Shown: positions 1 through 9,741, numbered from the stretch's first letter. The stretch is DNA of 64,000 bases from Niveibacterium sp. SC-1 (GCF_038235435.1 NZ_CP151275.1:2418001-2482000), one strand, 5' to 3'. Numbers and translations are program-made. Notes: generated by a model not told the origin, from the sequence alone.

Positions 1-360
1 GAAATCCTGCTGTCGATCACGCCGCGCATCGTGCGCCCGCTCGACCGGCCGGGGCTCTCGCAATCCGAGTTCGAGGTCGGCACGGAAAGCAACTCGCGCG
101 GCGACTCGGGAGGCGGCGGCATGACGCCCTTGCCCGCCTCCGGCAGCGGTGGCAGCAACAGCATCGGAGCGCCCTCGCAGCCGCGCCCGCTGCAGGTGCC
201 TTCGGTGCCTCCGCCGGGCGATAGCCCGCCGCCGCGCAGCAGTCTGGAAGAGGGCGATTCCGCCATCCCCTTGCTGGCGATGGCGAGTGCGGCTCATCCG
301 CGCCAATCCACCTACGCCTTCGAGGTGGCCGATGCGCCCCAGCTCTTCAGTCGCCACTGA
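1..360 (+). CDS. Secretin (GspD/PilQ-like), C-terminal end only
   Basis: This is the tail of an outer-membrane secretin cut by the left edge. The frame is open from base 1 and reads EILLSITPRIVRP, the conserved end of the secretin beta-barrel domain, which forms the export pore of type II secretion and type IV pilus systems. About 100 residues rich in Gly, Pro and Ser follow, a tail often seen after the barrel. A major pseudopilin gene begins 88 bases downstream, so this is the first visible gene of the secretion operon. Whether it is GspD, PilQ or MshL cannot be decided without the N-terminal domains. Confidence 0.8.
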   Translation, partial: EILLSITPRIVRPLDRPGLSQSEFEVGTESNSRGDSGGGGMTPLPASGSGGSNSIGAPSQPRPLQVPSVPPPGDSPPPRSSLEEGDSAIPLLAMASAAHPRQSTYAFEVADAPQLFSRH

Positions 361-448
361 GCTTGCGCACGACGCCGCGCCCTCAACCGGCGCGCGTCAC
401 GCACTCGCTGCTTTTGCCTCACTTGTTTACCCCGAGAGGTCAGAATCC

Positions 449-895
449 ATGTCACCGTCTGCTTCCCACGCGCTCATCCGTCCACGTGCCACACGCGGTG
501 TCCGCGGCTTCACCCTGCTGGAGCTGCTGGTGGTCGTCGCCATCATCGGTCTGCTCGCGGCCTTCGTCGGGCCGCGCGTCTTCGGCAATGTCGGCAAGTC
601 CGAGGTGACGACCGCCAAGGCGCAGATCGAAGCCTTCTCGCGCGCGCTGGAGTCCTACCGGCTCGACACCGGGCATTTTCCCGATGCTTCCCAGGGGTTG
701 CAGGCACTGGTGGCGCGACCGCAGAACGAGCCGAAGTGGAATGGCCCGTACCTGCTCAAGGAAGTGCCGCCTGATCCCTGGGGCCGCCCTTATCAGTACG
801 TCGTGCCGGGCAGCAAGGGCGACTTCGACCTCCTGTCCCTCGGGCGGGACGGTGCGCCTGGCGGCACCGGCGAAGACGCCGACCTGAGCAACTGA
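449..895 (+). CDS. gspG: Type II secretion major pseudopilin GspG
   Basis: 148 residues. After a short basic leader (about 23 residues) comes the prepilin peptidase site G-FTLLELLVVVAIIGLLA, with Glu at position +5 of the mature protein, then one long hydrophobic helix. The C-terminal half has the GspG pattern DTGHFPDASQGLQALV and later PDPWGRPYQYV, which in the family carries the calcium-binding fold of the major pseudopilin. It polymerises into the periplasmic pseudopilus. The ATG at 449 was chosen over the far-upstream start because it gives a normal leader. It lies between the secretin and gspF, as expected for this operon. Confidence 0.93.
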   Translation: MSPSASHALIRPRATRGVRGFTLLELLVVVAIIGLLAAFVGPRVFGNVGKSEVTTAKAQIEAFSRALESYRLDTGHFPDASQGLQALVARPQNEPKWNGPYLLKEVPPDPWGRPYQYVVPGSKGDFDLLSLGRDGAPGGTGEDADLSN

Positions 896-919
896 GTCCG
901 GCAGGCGGAGAGCACATCC

Positions 920-2095
920 ATGTTGTTCGAGGTCCGCGCGCTGCGTGGCAACGCCTTCGAGCACCTGCAGGTCGAGGCGGGTTCGGTGGAGGAGGCTGGC
1001 CGTATCGTGCGCGAGCGTGCGCTCGCGCCGGTGGAGATCCGCGCGGCCCGGCGCAAGGGCGCGCGCCTGGGCCGCAAACCCTTCGACCTGATGCTGTTCA
1101 CGCAGGAACTGGTGGAACTGCTGGATGCCGGGCTCGCCGTGGTGGAGGCGGTGGATGCACTCGCCGCGCGGGAAGACAAGGACCACGCGATCTGTCGTCG
1201 CCTGCTGTCGGCGATGCGGGAGGGCCACGCCTTCTCGGCAGCCCTCGCGCAGATGCCGGAGCATTTCCCGGATCTGTACATCGGCTTGATCCGCGCGGCG
1301 GAGAAGACCAGTGACCTGCAGGGCGCGCTGGGCCGCTACCTGGAATACCAGGGACGCTTCGATGCGCTGCGTAGTCGGATCACCAGCGCGATGATCTATC
1401 CCTGCATCCTGCTGGGCGCAGGCGGCGCCGTCACGCTCTTCCTGCTCGGCTTCGTCGTGCCGAAATTCTCATCCGTCTATCGCGGCACCGGGCGGAATCT
1501 GCCCCTGCTGTCGCAATGGCTGATGAACTGGGGCGAGTTCGCCTCGCAGCATCGCAATGCGGTGCTTCTCACCACGCTGCTGGTGGTGACGTCGCTGGTC
1601 ACTTGGGTGGTGCAGGCCCTGCGTAGCGGACGCATCGAACGGATCCTCGGAGGCGTGCCGGCCCTGCGAGAGCGCATCGAAGTGTTCCGCATCTCCCGCC
1701 TCTATCTGACCGTGGGCACCTTGCTCAACGGCGGCATGCCGATCATGCAGGTGTTGGATCTGGCCGAAGGCGTGGTGCCGCCGGCGATGGCGGCGCGCCT
1801 GCAAGGCGTGCGCGGCGAACTCAAGCAAGGCGGTTCGCTCAGCGCGGCGCTGGAACGCCAGCAGCTGACCACGCCGGTCGCGGTACGGCTGCTGCGCGTG
1901 GGCGAGGGCACCGGCCGCATGGCCGACCTGCTGGTGCGCGCCGCCCGCTACCACGACAACGAACTGGCTCGTTGGCTGGAGCGCTTCGTGAAGCTCTTCG
2001 AGCCGCTCCTGATGATGGCCATCGGACTGGTCATCGGAACGATCGTGGTTCTGCTTTACATGCCGGTTTTCGATCTGGCGGGAGGTCTGCAATGA
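920..2095 (+). CDS. gspF: Type II secretion inner-membrane platform protein GspF
   Basis: 391 residues, close to the usual 400. Two GspF repeats are visible: the first near residues 55-180 (FTQELVELLDAGLAVVEAVDAL) and the second near 255-380 (YLTVGTLLNGGMPIMQVLD). Hydrophobic segments near residues 155-185, 205-225 and at the C-terminus (MMAIGLVIGTIVVLLYMPVF) are the three membrane helices of the family. GspF anchors the ATPase GspE to the inner-membrane assembly platform and helps extract pseudopilins. Its TGA stop overlaps the ATG of gspE (ATGA), indicating translational coupling. Confidence 0.95.
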   Translation: MLFEVRALRGNAFEHLQVEAGSVEEAGRIVRERALAPVEIRAARRKGARLGRKPFDLMLFTQELVELLDAGLAVVEAVDALAAREDKDHAICRRLLSAMREGHAFSAALAQMPEHFPDLYIGLIRAAEKTSDLQGALGRYLEYQGRFDALRSRITSAMIYPCILLGAGGAVTLFLLGFVVPKFSSVYRGTGRNLPLLSQWLMNWGEFASQHRNAVLLTTLLVVTSLVTWVVQALRSGRIERILGGVPALRERIEVFRISRLYLTVGTLLNGGMPIMQVLDLAEGVVPPAMAARLQGVRGELKQGGSLSAALERQQLTTPVAVRLLRVGEGTGRMADLLVRAARYHDNELARWLERFVKLFEPLLMMAIGLVIGTIVVLLYMPVFDLAGGLQ

Positions 2096-3777
2096 GCGCG
2101 ATGCGCGAACCCCTGACAACGGCACTGCTGACGCAAGTGCGCGCCGAGGCGCTGCGGGCAGGCCGCGAACCGGTGAGCCTCCTGCAGGAGCGGCTGGGCC
2201 TGGAAGCGCGGGAGACGATGGCCTTGCTGGCTGTCACGCTGGGCTATCCCTTTCTCGATCTCGACGCCCTCCTGGCGGCGCAGCCCGACTTCGCGATCAT
2301 CCCGGTGTCGCGCGCCATACAGCGGGGCTGCATCGCGCTGGAGGCAGACGGTGCCCGCTACGCCGCAATCAGCAATCCCTTCGATGCCGACCTGCTCAAC
2401 TGGCTGGAGTCGCGGCTGGACCTGCAGACCCGGATCGTGCTCGCCAGCGAGGACGACATCCGCGCCTTGCTCAGTCATGCCGAACAGTCGGTGCGCGCGG
2501 TCGACAGTTCCCCCGGCGTCTCCGGTGTGGGCGAGTCGGCGGAGCAGGGCGGCGAGCAACTCTCGCTGGTGGCTATTGCCGAGGACGCGAGTCCCATCGT
2601 GCGCCTGGTCAATTCGACGCTCTACGACGCACTCAAGAGCGGCGCAAGCGACATCCACTTCGAGTCGACCGGTTCGGGGATGGAGGTGAAGTACCGCGTC
2701 GATGGCGTGCTCAATCCGGCGACCGTGGTGCCCGGCAGCGAGGCGGCCGATCAGGCGATCTCGCGCATCAAGGTACTGGCGGAGCTCGACATCTCCGAGC
2801 GGCGCGTGCCGCAGGACGGACGCTTCCGCGTGTCGCTGGGCGGTCGCACCACGGACCTGCGCGTCTCCATCATGCCCAGCATCCACGGTGAGGACGCGGT
2901 GCTGCGCGTGCTGGACAAGCGGCAGTTGGTGCCCGCCGGCGGCAAGCTCACGCTGGATGTCCTCGGTTTTCGTCCCGCGGTACTCACGGTAGTGCGCCGG
3001 CTCGCCGCGGAGCCGTACGGCATGCTGCTCGTCACCGGGCCCACCGGCAGTGGCAAGACCACCACGCTCTACGCCGCGATCTCCGAGACCTATACCGGCG
3101 AGGACAAGATCATCACGATCGAGGACCCGGTGGAGTACGAACTGCGGGGCGTGCTGCAGATCCCGGTCAATGAGAAGAAGGGGCTCTCCTTCGCGCGCGG
3201 CCTGCGCTCCATCCTGCGCCACGACCCGGACAAGATCATGGTCGGCGAAATCCGTGACTCGGAGACCGCCGAGATCGCGGTGCAGTCCGCGCTCACCGGC
3301 CACCTGGTGCTCTCTACCGTGCATGCCAACAGCGTGTTCGATGTCTTCGGCCGCTTCACCCACATGGGCGTGGATCCGCATGCACTGGCTTCCGCGCTCA
3401 ACGGCGTGTGGGCCCAACGGCTGATGCGGACCCTGTGCCCGCATTGCCGCGTCGACGCCGGCCCGGTCGACCCGGCGACCGCCGATGCCCTGCGCCTGTC
3501 CGCCGAGCAGCTTCGCCATGCGCGGCTTGCGACAGGGCGCGGCTGCGGGGATTGTCGTGGCACCGGTTTCCGCGGACGCAAGGCGATTGCCGAGGTGCTG
3601 GTGATGACGGATGCGCTGCGGGAGTTGATCACGGAGAAGGCCTCCATCATCAAGATCAAGGAGCTGGCCCGCGCCAACGGTACCCGCCTGCTGCGCGAGG
3701 CTGCGCTGGAGCTCGCGCTGGCCGGCGAAACCACGCTGGAAGAAGTCCAGCGCGTCACCCTGCATGGTGCCGAATGA
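2092..3777 (+). CDS. gspE: Type II secretion ATPase GspE (PulE/PilB family)
   Basis: 561 residues. The N-terminal MshEN-type domain is followed by the secretion ATPase core: Walker A GPTGSGKTTTLYA near residue 316, Asp box IITIEDPVEYEL, Walker B near MVGEIRDSETAEIA and His box TGHLVLSTVHANS. Near residues 448-490 lie two Cys pairs (LCPHCR and GCGDC), the zinc-binding element typical of GspE. It drives pseudopilus assembly from the cytoplasmic face. The ATG at 2092 overlaps the gspF stop; an upstream in-frame start at 1972 would lie inside gspF and is rejected. It overlaps the next gene by an ATGA. Confidence 0.95.
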   Translation: MSAMREPLTTALLTQVRAEALRAGREPVSLLQERLGLEARETMALLAVTLGYPFLDLDALLAAQPDFAIIPVSRAIQRGCIALEADGARYAAISNPFDADLLNWLESRLDLQTRIVLASEDDIRALLSHAEQSVRAVDSSPGVSGVGESAEQGGEQLSLVAIAEDASPIVRLVNSTLYDALKSGASDIHFESTGSGMEVKYRVDGVLNPATVVPGSEAADQAISRIKVLAELDISERRVPQDGRFRVSLGGRTTDLRVSIMPSIHGEDAVLRVLDKRQLVPAGGKLTLDVLGFRPAVLTVVRRLAAEPYGMLLVTGPTGSGKTTTLYAAISETYTGEDKIITIEDPVEYELRGVLQIPVNEKKGLSFARGLRSILRHDPDKIMVGEIRDSETAEIAVQSALTGHLVLSTVHANSVFDVFGRFTHMGVDPHALASALNGVWAQRLMRTLCPHCRVDAGPVDPATADALRLSAEQLRHARLATGRGCGDCRGTGFRGRKAIAEVLVMTDALRELITEKASIIKIKELARANGTRLLREAALELALAGETTLEEVQRVTLHGAE

Positions 3778-4556
3778 AGTCCGCTCGCTGCGTGCTGCGT
3801 GTGCTGCCCGACGCGGTCCTGCTCGTGCGCGAGGAGCGTGAGACCTGGCGTGGCCCTTATCGCGAGACGGCGCGCAGTCTCTTGGCGCTGCGTACCGAGA
3901 GCGAGCTGCCCGAGCTCTTGCCCAGGATGCTTGCCAGCGAGGCTGCAGGCGTGCGCAAGGTGGCCGTCGTGATCGCCGATGGCTTCTGCCGCTACCTTTG
4001 CCTCGAACGCCCCGCCGGTACACGCAGCATGCACGACCTGGAGGCACTGGCCCGAATGCGCTTCCAGGCCAGCTTCGGCGACTCTCCGGAGGACTGGCTG
4101 TTCCACAGCGACCGATCGGTGTTCGCGCACCAGGATCTGGTCGTGGCAGTCTCGCGCCCCTTCCTGCGCGCGCTGGAGGCCGGTCTCGCGGCTGCCGGAA
4201 AGCGGGCCTCCGGCGTCATCCCCTTCTGGATCCACTGCGCGAACGCGAGCGGGCTGGAGCGCCGCGGCGCGCACTGGGTGGTGGCGAGCGAACCCGGGAC
4301 GCATGTTCTCGGACTCTTCGACGGCCACCGCTGTGTCGGCGTACGGCGGATGCGGCATGCCTCAGGCGACGCGCTGGATACGCTGATCGCACGCGAACAG
4401 TCGCTGTATCCCTCGCTCGAAACAGCGCGTGTCAGCGCCTGGGGCGAGCGTCTTGCGCCGGCGGCCACCCGCGTCGCACAGCTCGTCCACGCCGATGCAC
4501 CTCCCGGCGTGCCGGCGCTCGGCACCCAGACCGCGCCCGCGCGGAGGGTGGCATGA
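3774..4556 (+). CDS. PilM/GspL-like assembly protein of the secretion operon
   Basis: 260 residues, no obvious membrane segment. It starts at an ATGA overlap with gspE and ends in an ATGA overlap with the next gene. The position between the ATPase and a PilN-like protein is that of PilM or of the cytoplasmic actin-like domain of GspL. The sequence is consistent with a ribonuclease H/actin-like fold, but no signature motif is decisive. In related systems this protein links the ATPase to the PilN/PilO periplasmic pair. The role is inferred mainly from gene order. Confidence 0.6.
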   Translation: MKSARCVLRVLPDAVLLVREERETWRGPYRETARSLLALRTESELPELLPRMLASEAAGVRKVAVVIADGFCRYLCLERPAGTRSMHDLEALARMRFQASFGDSPEDWLFHSDRSVFAHQDLVVAVSRPFLRALEAGLAAAGKRASGVIPFWIHCANASGLERRGAHWVVASEPGTHVLGLFDGHRCVGVRRMRHASGDALDTLIAREQSLYPSLETARVSAWGERLAPAATRVAQLVHADAPPGVPALGTQTAPARRVA

Positions 4557-5071
4557 GCATCCGCATCGACTTCTCCCGCACGCGACGACACACGCCCTGG
4601 CCCTGGCTCGTGGCCCTGGCGCTCGCAGGCTGGGCCGCCTGGCTGGGCCTGCAATACCGCGACACGCAAGCCGAACTGCTCCGCGTACGTGGCGAGAGCG
4701 CCCGTGTGGCGGCCGCCCAGGCGCGGCGCGCGCAGGCTGCGCATCCGGAGCCGATCCGTGTCGCGCCCGAACGTGTTCGCGCGATCAACGCCGCGATCGG
4801 CCAGCTCAACGTGCCCTGGCTGGACCTGACCGAAGCCCTGGAGGCGGTCCGGCCCGAGGGTATTACCTTGCTTGCCATGCAGCCTGATGCCACCCATTCG
4901 ACCCTGCTGATCGTGGCCGAGGCCGACCGCGCGGAAATGCTCGCCGACTACGCGCAGGCACTGGCTGCGCGTCCCCCATTCCGGCGCTACACACCGGTCA
5001 AGCAGAACCAGGTCACCGCGCTGGGGAAGCCGCGACTCCAGCTCAGCTTTGAACTGGAGTGGGCCTCGTGA
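4553..5071 (+). CDS. PilN-like bitopic membrane protein
   Basis: 172 residues. A short basic cytoplasmic N-terminus is followed by one membrane helix near residues 14-33 (PWPWLVALALAGWAAWLGL), then a helical stretch and a small alpha/beta domain. This is the architecture of PilN or of the C-terminal half of GspL, which forms part of the inner-membrane alignment complex. It overlaps both neighbours by four bases. The family call rests on topology, size and operon position. Confidence 0.6.
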   Translation: MSIRIDFSRTRRHTPWPWLVALALAGWAAWLGLQYRDTQAELLRVRGESARVAAAQARRAQAAHPEPIRVAPERVRAINAAIGQLNVPWLDLTEALEAVRPEGITLLAMQPDATHSTLLIVAEADRAEMLADYAQALAARPPFRRYTPVKQNQVTALGKPRLQLSFELEWAS

Positions 5072-5619
5072 AAGCGGCACATCCCGTGCTCATCCTGCAG
5101 CTGATGCTGGCTCGCTACGGCTATGGATGGCCGCTCGTCCTGATCGTGGCGGTCATGCTGGCCTGGGCGCAGTTCGCGCTCTTGCCCGGACAAGCAGGAC
5201 GTCTGCGTCTGGAAGCACGCGGACTCGCCGCGTTGCGCCAGACCGCGAACCGCACCGTGAAGCCCGATACCGCGCCCGCGCCGCCGGCGCGCCTGGCGAC
5301 TTTCGAGGCCGCGCTGCTGCCGCAGGTGGAGCTCAAGCGCTTCCTGGTCGACGCTTGGGACGGCGCGGCGGTCCATGCGGTGCGGGTCACCCGTACCGAA
5401 TACCGTATCGAGCATGAGATGCGTGGCGGCTTTGACCGGCTCCTGATCACGATTCCTGCCGCCGGCGCCTATCCCGATGTGCGCGGCTACGCGATCGATC
5501 TGCTCATGCGCTACCCGGGCCTCGCACTGGAGAAACTGCAGGTCAAGCGCGAGCTGTCGGCCAGCGCCGAGGTGGAGGCCGAACTGGATCTGGTGCTTCT
5601 CATCCAGCCGGGGGCCTGA
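5068..5619 (+). CDS. PilO/GspM-like bitopic membrane protein
   Basis: 183 residues from a GTG at 5068 that overlaps the previous stop (GTGA). A second in-frame GTG at 5059 is possible. The membrane helix WPLVLIVAVMLAWAQFAL near residues 20-37 is followed by a periplasmic domain ending in a ferredoxin-like strand pattern. In type IV pilus systems PilO pairs with PilN; in type II systems the equivalent is GspM. Identification is by order, size and topology. Confidence 0.55.
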   Translation: MKAAHPVLILQLMLARYGYGWPLVLIVAVMLAWAQFALLPGQAGRLRLEARGLAALRQTANRTVKPDTAPAPPARLATFEAALLPQVELKRFLVDAWDGAAVHAVRVTRTEYRIEHEMRGGFDRLLITIPAAGAYPDVRGYAIDLLMRYPGLALEKLQVKRELSASAEVEAELDLVLLIQPGA

Positions 5620-5621
5620 GC

Positions 5622-6169
<548 letters not shown>

Positions 6170-6170
<1 letters not shown>

Positions 6171-6634
6171 TGCGCGGCTTCACCCTGATCGAACTTGTCG
6201 TGACGCTGGCCATCCTCGGCGTGCTGGCGATGATGGCGGCGCCGATCGCGCAGATGACGACCCAGCGCGCGCGCGAGCAGGAACTGCGCGTCGCGCTGCG
6301 CGAGATCCGCAATGCGATCGACGCCTACAAGAAGGCGGGCGACGAAGGCCGGATCGCCCGCAGCCTGGATGCCAGCGGCTATCCGAAGCGACTGGAGGAG
6401 CTGGTCGACGGCATGGAAGACAAGCGCGACCCGAAGAAGACGAAGATCTACTTCCTCCGCCGGATTCCGCGCGACCCCTTCGACGACGATCCGGAGCGCC
6501 CTGCCGCCCAGACCTGGGGCAAGCGCAGCTATGCCAGCGAACCGGTTGACCCGCGCGAAGGTGCCGACGTCTATGACGTCTTTACCCGCAGCGAGGATGT
6601 CGGTCTCAACGGCATTCCTTACCGGGAGTGGTGA
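6170..6634 (+). CDS. Minor pseudopilin, short leader
   Basis: 154 residues. The prepilin leader is only three residues (MRG) before [19 protein letters not shown], with Glu at +5, and a single N-terminal hydrophobic helix. The rest has GspG-like features ([10 protein letters not shown], then a [16 protein letters not shown] ending). The ATG at 6170 overlaps the previous stop. It is one of three consecutive small pseudopilins, which by analogy would form the tip of the pseudopilus. Confidence 0.85.
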
Positions 6635-7020
6635 TGCGCGATCGTCCGGAATCCCCGCAGGGCTTCACCCTCATCGAGTTGCTGGTGGTGCTGGCCATCG
6701 TCGCGGTCCTGCTGACCCTGAGCCTGCCGCGCTACTTCCAGCATGCGCAGCTCGCGCGCGAGCGGGTGCTGGTCGAGAACCTGCATGTCACGCGCGATGC
6801 GATCGACAAGTTCTACGCGGACCGCAACCGCTATCCCGAATCGCTGGACGAACTCATCGAGCTGCGCTACCTGCGGGGCATTCCCGTCGATCCCATCCTC
6901 GAACGCAGTGATGCCTGGGTGCTCGACGAGCCGCCGCAGGGCAAGAAGGGCAGGGTGTTCGACCTGCATAGCTCGGCGCCCGGTGCCGCCATCGACGGAC
7001 GGCCCTTCTCGGGCTTGTGA
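6634..7020 (+). CDS. Minor pseudopilin
   Basis: 128 residues. The leader [10 protein letters not shown] precedes FTLIELLVVLAIVAVLLTL, the type III signal peptide of pseudopilins. A short globular domain follows with RNRYPESLDELIELRYL and an Asp-Pro motif (IPVDPILERSD) resembling the GspG core. The ATG at 6634 overlaps the preceding TGA. Its small size suggests a minor subunit. The stop overlaps a possible GTG start of the next gene. Confidence 0.85.
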   Translation: MRDRPESPQGFTLIELLVVLAIVAVLLTLSLPRYFQHAQLARERVLVENLHVTRDAIDKFYADRNRYPESLDELIELRYLRGIPVDPILERSDAWVLDEPPQGKKGRVFDLHSSAPGAAIDGRPFSGL

Positions 7021-7022
7021 GC

Positions 7023-7562
7023 ATGCGCACGAAGCGGGAGGGCGGCTTCACCTTCCTCGGCATCCTGCTGTTCGTGGTGCTGCTGGGCATTGCGAGCATG
7101 GCCACGCTCACCGCGGCGGACGCGCTCGCGCAACGCGCGGCCGAGGAGGAGTTGCTGCAGATCGGCGAGGAATTCAACCAGGCCTTCCTCAGCTACTTCA
7201 ACCGCTCGCCCGCAGGCGTCCGTCACTTTCCGCTGGAGCTCGATGAACTGGTCCACGATCCGCGCTTTCCGAACACGGTGCGGCATCTGCGCAAGATCTA
7301 TCCCGACCCGCTCAGTGGCCGGATCGAGTGGGGCCTGATGAAGTCTCCCCAGGGCGAGATCGTCGGCGTCTACAGCCTCGCCGAAGGCCGACCGATCCGG
7401 CAGGTCGATCTGCTCGCCGACCCTGCCGTGCTGCCGCCGCAGTCGGCGCCGGCGGTCTCACCGTTCCAGCGCTACTCCCAATGGGTGTTCGGGTACTACA
7501 CGGCCTTACGGCAGCCGACACCCATGCTCGCGCCTGCTCCGGCGCAGGGCGCCATGCGCTGA
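7023..7562 (+). CDS. Minor pseudopilin, last gene of the secretion operon
   Basis: 179 residues from the ATG at 7023; a GTG at 7017 overlapping the previous stop is equally possible. The leader MRTKREGG is followed by FTFLGILLFVVLLGIASMA, in which the usual Glu at +5 is missing (FTFLG in place of FTLIE). In type II systems the GspK-type tip pseudopilin tolerates this change, but this protein is much shorter than GspK. The C-terminal 40 residues are Pro/Ala-rich. It ends the operon; no prepilin peptidase gene is visible here. Confidence 0.75.
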   Translation: MRTKREGGFTFLGILLFVVLLGIASMATLTAADALAQRAAEEELLQIGEEFNQAFLSYFNRSPAGVRHFPLELDELVHDPRFPNTVRHLRKIYPDPLSGRIEWGLMKSPQGEIVGVYSLAEGRPIRQVDLLADPAVLPPQSAPAVSPFQRYSQWVFGYYTALRQPTPMLAPAPAQGAMR

Positions 7563-7594
7563 GGGACGGGGTTCAACAGGCTTCAGGGAAGGCC

Positions 7595-8458
7595 TCAGGG
7601 ACGCTGCTCATGGCGGGTGCGAAAAGCGCGCGGCGTCATGCCCCGCAGCTCGCGGAACTGTCGGTTGAAGTGCGACAGGCTGGCAAAGCCAAGCTCGCTT
7701 GCGATGACGGCCACCGGCTTGGTGGTCTCGACCAGTTGCTGGCAGGCCCGCCCGATGCGCAGACGCGCGACGTAGGCCGTCACCGTCATCTGCATATGAC
7801 GGCGGAAGAAGCGGTGGAAGGCGCCCACCGTCATTGCCGCGCGCTCGGCGAGAGGCGCGATCTCGATGGGTTGCGCGAAGTCTGCATGGAGCAGGTCCAG
7901 GACCCGCGCGAGGCGCTCGCCTTGCACCGCCGCGAGACGAGGCGGCTCCAGCTGTCCGAGGCTGAGGCAGCGCGGCGCCGGGTCTTCGGTCAGGCGCACG
8001 AGGATTTCCAGCAGCGTGGGCAAGCGGCGCGCTGGCGTCGCTTGCAGCAGACCTTCTATCAGGGGGCGCAGCGCTGTTGCGTGTGCGGCCGAGAACTCCA
8101 GGCCCTGCGCGGCGGAGCGGGCAAGCCGGTGCAGCGGCTGTAGTTCGGGAAAGTCCGCGACCAGACCATCTACCCACGCTTGCGAAAACCACATCACGAT
8201 GCTGCGGGTCGGCCGCTGTGCGTCGATCGCCGGCGCGGACCAGGTGTGCGGCAGGTTGGGGCCGATGAGGACGAGATCGCCATCGTCGAAGTCCGAGATG
8301 TCGTCGCCGACAAAGCGCTGGCCTCGACCGTTGAGTGTGAGCGTCAGCTCGTACTCGGGGTGGTAATGCCACTCGAAGGGGATCGAAGGGAGGTCCCGCG
8401 AATGCAGGATCCAGGAGGCGTCCGCCGCCTGCTTCACATACTCGAACTGTGGCCGCAT
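7595..8458 (-). CDS. AraC-family transcriptional regulator
   Basis: 287 residues from the ATG at 8458; an upstream TTG at 8479 would add seven residues. The N-terminal cupin-like sensing domain (FEWHYHPEYELTLTLNG, with DGDLVLIGPNLPHTW) is typical of sugar-responsive AraC proteins. The C-terminal 100 residues hold two helix-turn-helix motifs, the second with the signature VIASELGFASLSHFNRQFR. It is convergent with the secretion operon. A role in controlling the carbohydrate genes nearby is possible but not shown. Confidence 0.93.
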   Translation of the reverse strand: MRPQFEYVKQAADASWILHSRDLPSIPFEWHYHPEYELTLTLNGRGQRFVGDDISDFDDGDLVLIGPNLPHTWSAPAIDAQRPTRSIVMWFSQAWVDGLVADFPELQPLHRLARSAAQGLEFSAAHATALRPLIEGLLQATPARRLPTLLEILVRLTEDPAPRCLSLGQLEPPRLAAVQGERLARVLDLLHADFAQPIEIAPLAERAAMTVGAFHRFFRRHMQMTVTAYVARLRIGRACQQLVETTKPVAVIASELGFASLSHFNRQFRELRGMTPRAFRTRHEQRP

Positions 8459-8577
8459 GGTGCTGCAGGTCCGGCGCAAAGAGGTCAGTTTAGAGCCAGT
8501 TCAGGTCAGTCGACGCGTCTTTCGTGGGGGCTCCCGGGGCAAGAATGGGCAGATCGACAAGGCAGGTCCCTAGACAC

Positions 8578-9069
8578 ATGTTCGCCCGGCAACTCCTCGA
8601 ATCCCGCGTTCCATCTGGCGTCCGACATCGGCCCGGGCTGCGCTCGCAGTGGCGGATCGACATCGTGAGCCAGGACGATGCAGTGGCCGACTCCTTCGCA
8701 TGGAGGCTGGCCTCGGAAGACTTTGTCTGCCGAAGCTTCACCTGTGCGAGCGCATCCAGCGGGTGGGCGGAAGACGCGGGCAATCGATGCGTACTGCTCG
8801 ACCCCGGGATCGATGCGCACTGGCTCGTCCGGCAGCTCGCGATCCTGGCTGCGTCCGAGCCACGACCGGCACTGGTGTTCATGCTGGAACCCGCGGCGGA
8901 TGAACTGCTGCATCTGTTGGCGTCCCCTCACTTCGCGCTCCGCGGTCTCGCGCTGCCCTTCAGTCTGAAGGATTTCGAGCAGGCTCTCGGACAGGTTGCA
9001 AGCGACGGGCGACGTCCAGTGCGCGAGTCGCCGATCGCGTGGCCTTCTGCGGCGCGGGCCGCGGCTTGA
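8578..9069 (+). CDS. Stand-alone degenerate FixJ-type receiver domain
   Basis: 163 residues. Residues 27-140 match the FixJ/NarL receiver pattern (DDAVADSFAWRLASEDF, then RCVLLDPGID), but key phosphorylation residues are changed. The acidic pair is replaced by Ser-Gln, the beta-4 Thr by Leu, and the invariant Lys of the KPF motif by Leu (LALPF). Asp75 at the phosphoacceptor position remains. There is no DNA-binding domain. It is therefore probably a non-phosphorylated pseudo-receiver. The start is uncertain (ATG at 8578 or 8545, or GTG at 8524). It is divergent from the AraC gene across about 120 bases. Confidence 0.6.
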   Translation: MFARQLLESRVPSGVRHRPGLRSQWRIDIVSQDDAVADSFAWRLASEDFVCRSFTCASASSGWAEDAGNRCVLLDPGIDAHWLVRQLAILAASEPRPALVFMLEPAADELLHLLASPHFALRGLALPFSLKDFEQALGQVASDGRRPVRESPIAWPSAARAAA

Positions 9070-9535
9070 AGGCAGTTGCCCGATCGCTTTCGGCAGCGGG
9101 TACTCCTGCGGTTTGAGGCGTCGAGTAGAGGCGTGTCTCGCCGCGCCCCCGGGTCGTGCGCTATTCCAGCGGAACGCCAATGCGCCGGACGGATTGACCG
9201 GGCATTGCCGTATGGCACCGAAGTCGCAGGGGCAATCGACGGATGAAGTCGCAAAAGCCCGGCCGAGTGTCCTGACTCTCGCGGCGCTCATTCAACGCAT
9301 CCGGAATCAATCACGCCCCCGTGGGTGGCCAAGCGCGGTAGTCATGGTCGCGTCGCATTGGAAAACTGGGCAGACAGGAAATCCGCAAGTCGGCGTCGAC
9401 GAAGGTCAAAAGCCGCAAATTCGGGCAAGCAGGAATTGCCTCGCTGAGGATAATCGTACTCAGCCGGCAATTGTCTCGCTGGCTACTCCTCAGAGCGTCA
9501 TCTGTCGGTCCGACCGGCTGGATGACCACTTATAT

Positions 9536-9575
9536 CGCATCGATTCGTCGCATCGGTTATTGGCGAATCGATGCG
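9536..9575 (+). terminator. 12-bp stem-loop with T-rich tail
   Basis: CGCATCGATTCG (9536-9547) is the exact reverse complement of CGAATCGATGCG (9564-9575), with a 16-base loop. The stem is followed by TCCTTTTCCGTTTTCC, resembling a rho-independent terminator on the plus strand. It lies about 470 bases after the receiver gene. Confidence 0.5.
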
Positions 9576-9644
9576 TCCTTTTCCGTTTTCCGATCTGGCA
9601 GGCAAGGCAGGAATTGGGCGGCGTACCGCATCTATCCGTGAACG

Positions 9645-9658
9645 GGCCGAATTCGGCC
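9645..9658. promoter_or_regulatory. Perfect 14-bp palindrome
   Basis: GGCCGAATTCGGCC is a perfect palindrome with no spacer. It contains the half-element AATTCGGCC, similar to the AATTGGCCG copies upstream of the maltoporin gene. It could be a protein-binding site; no function is shown. Confidence 0.25.
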
Positions 9659-9741
9659 AATCATGGAAACGGCGCGAGAGCGCGCGCGAGAGAGTTCGGC
9701 GAAAAAGCGAATGCGCCGACGGAAAAACAGGAATCGGCGGA

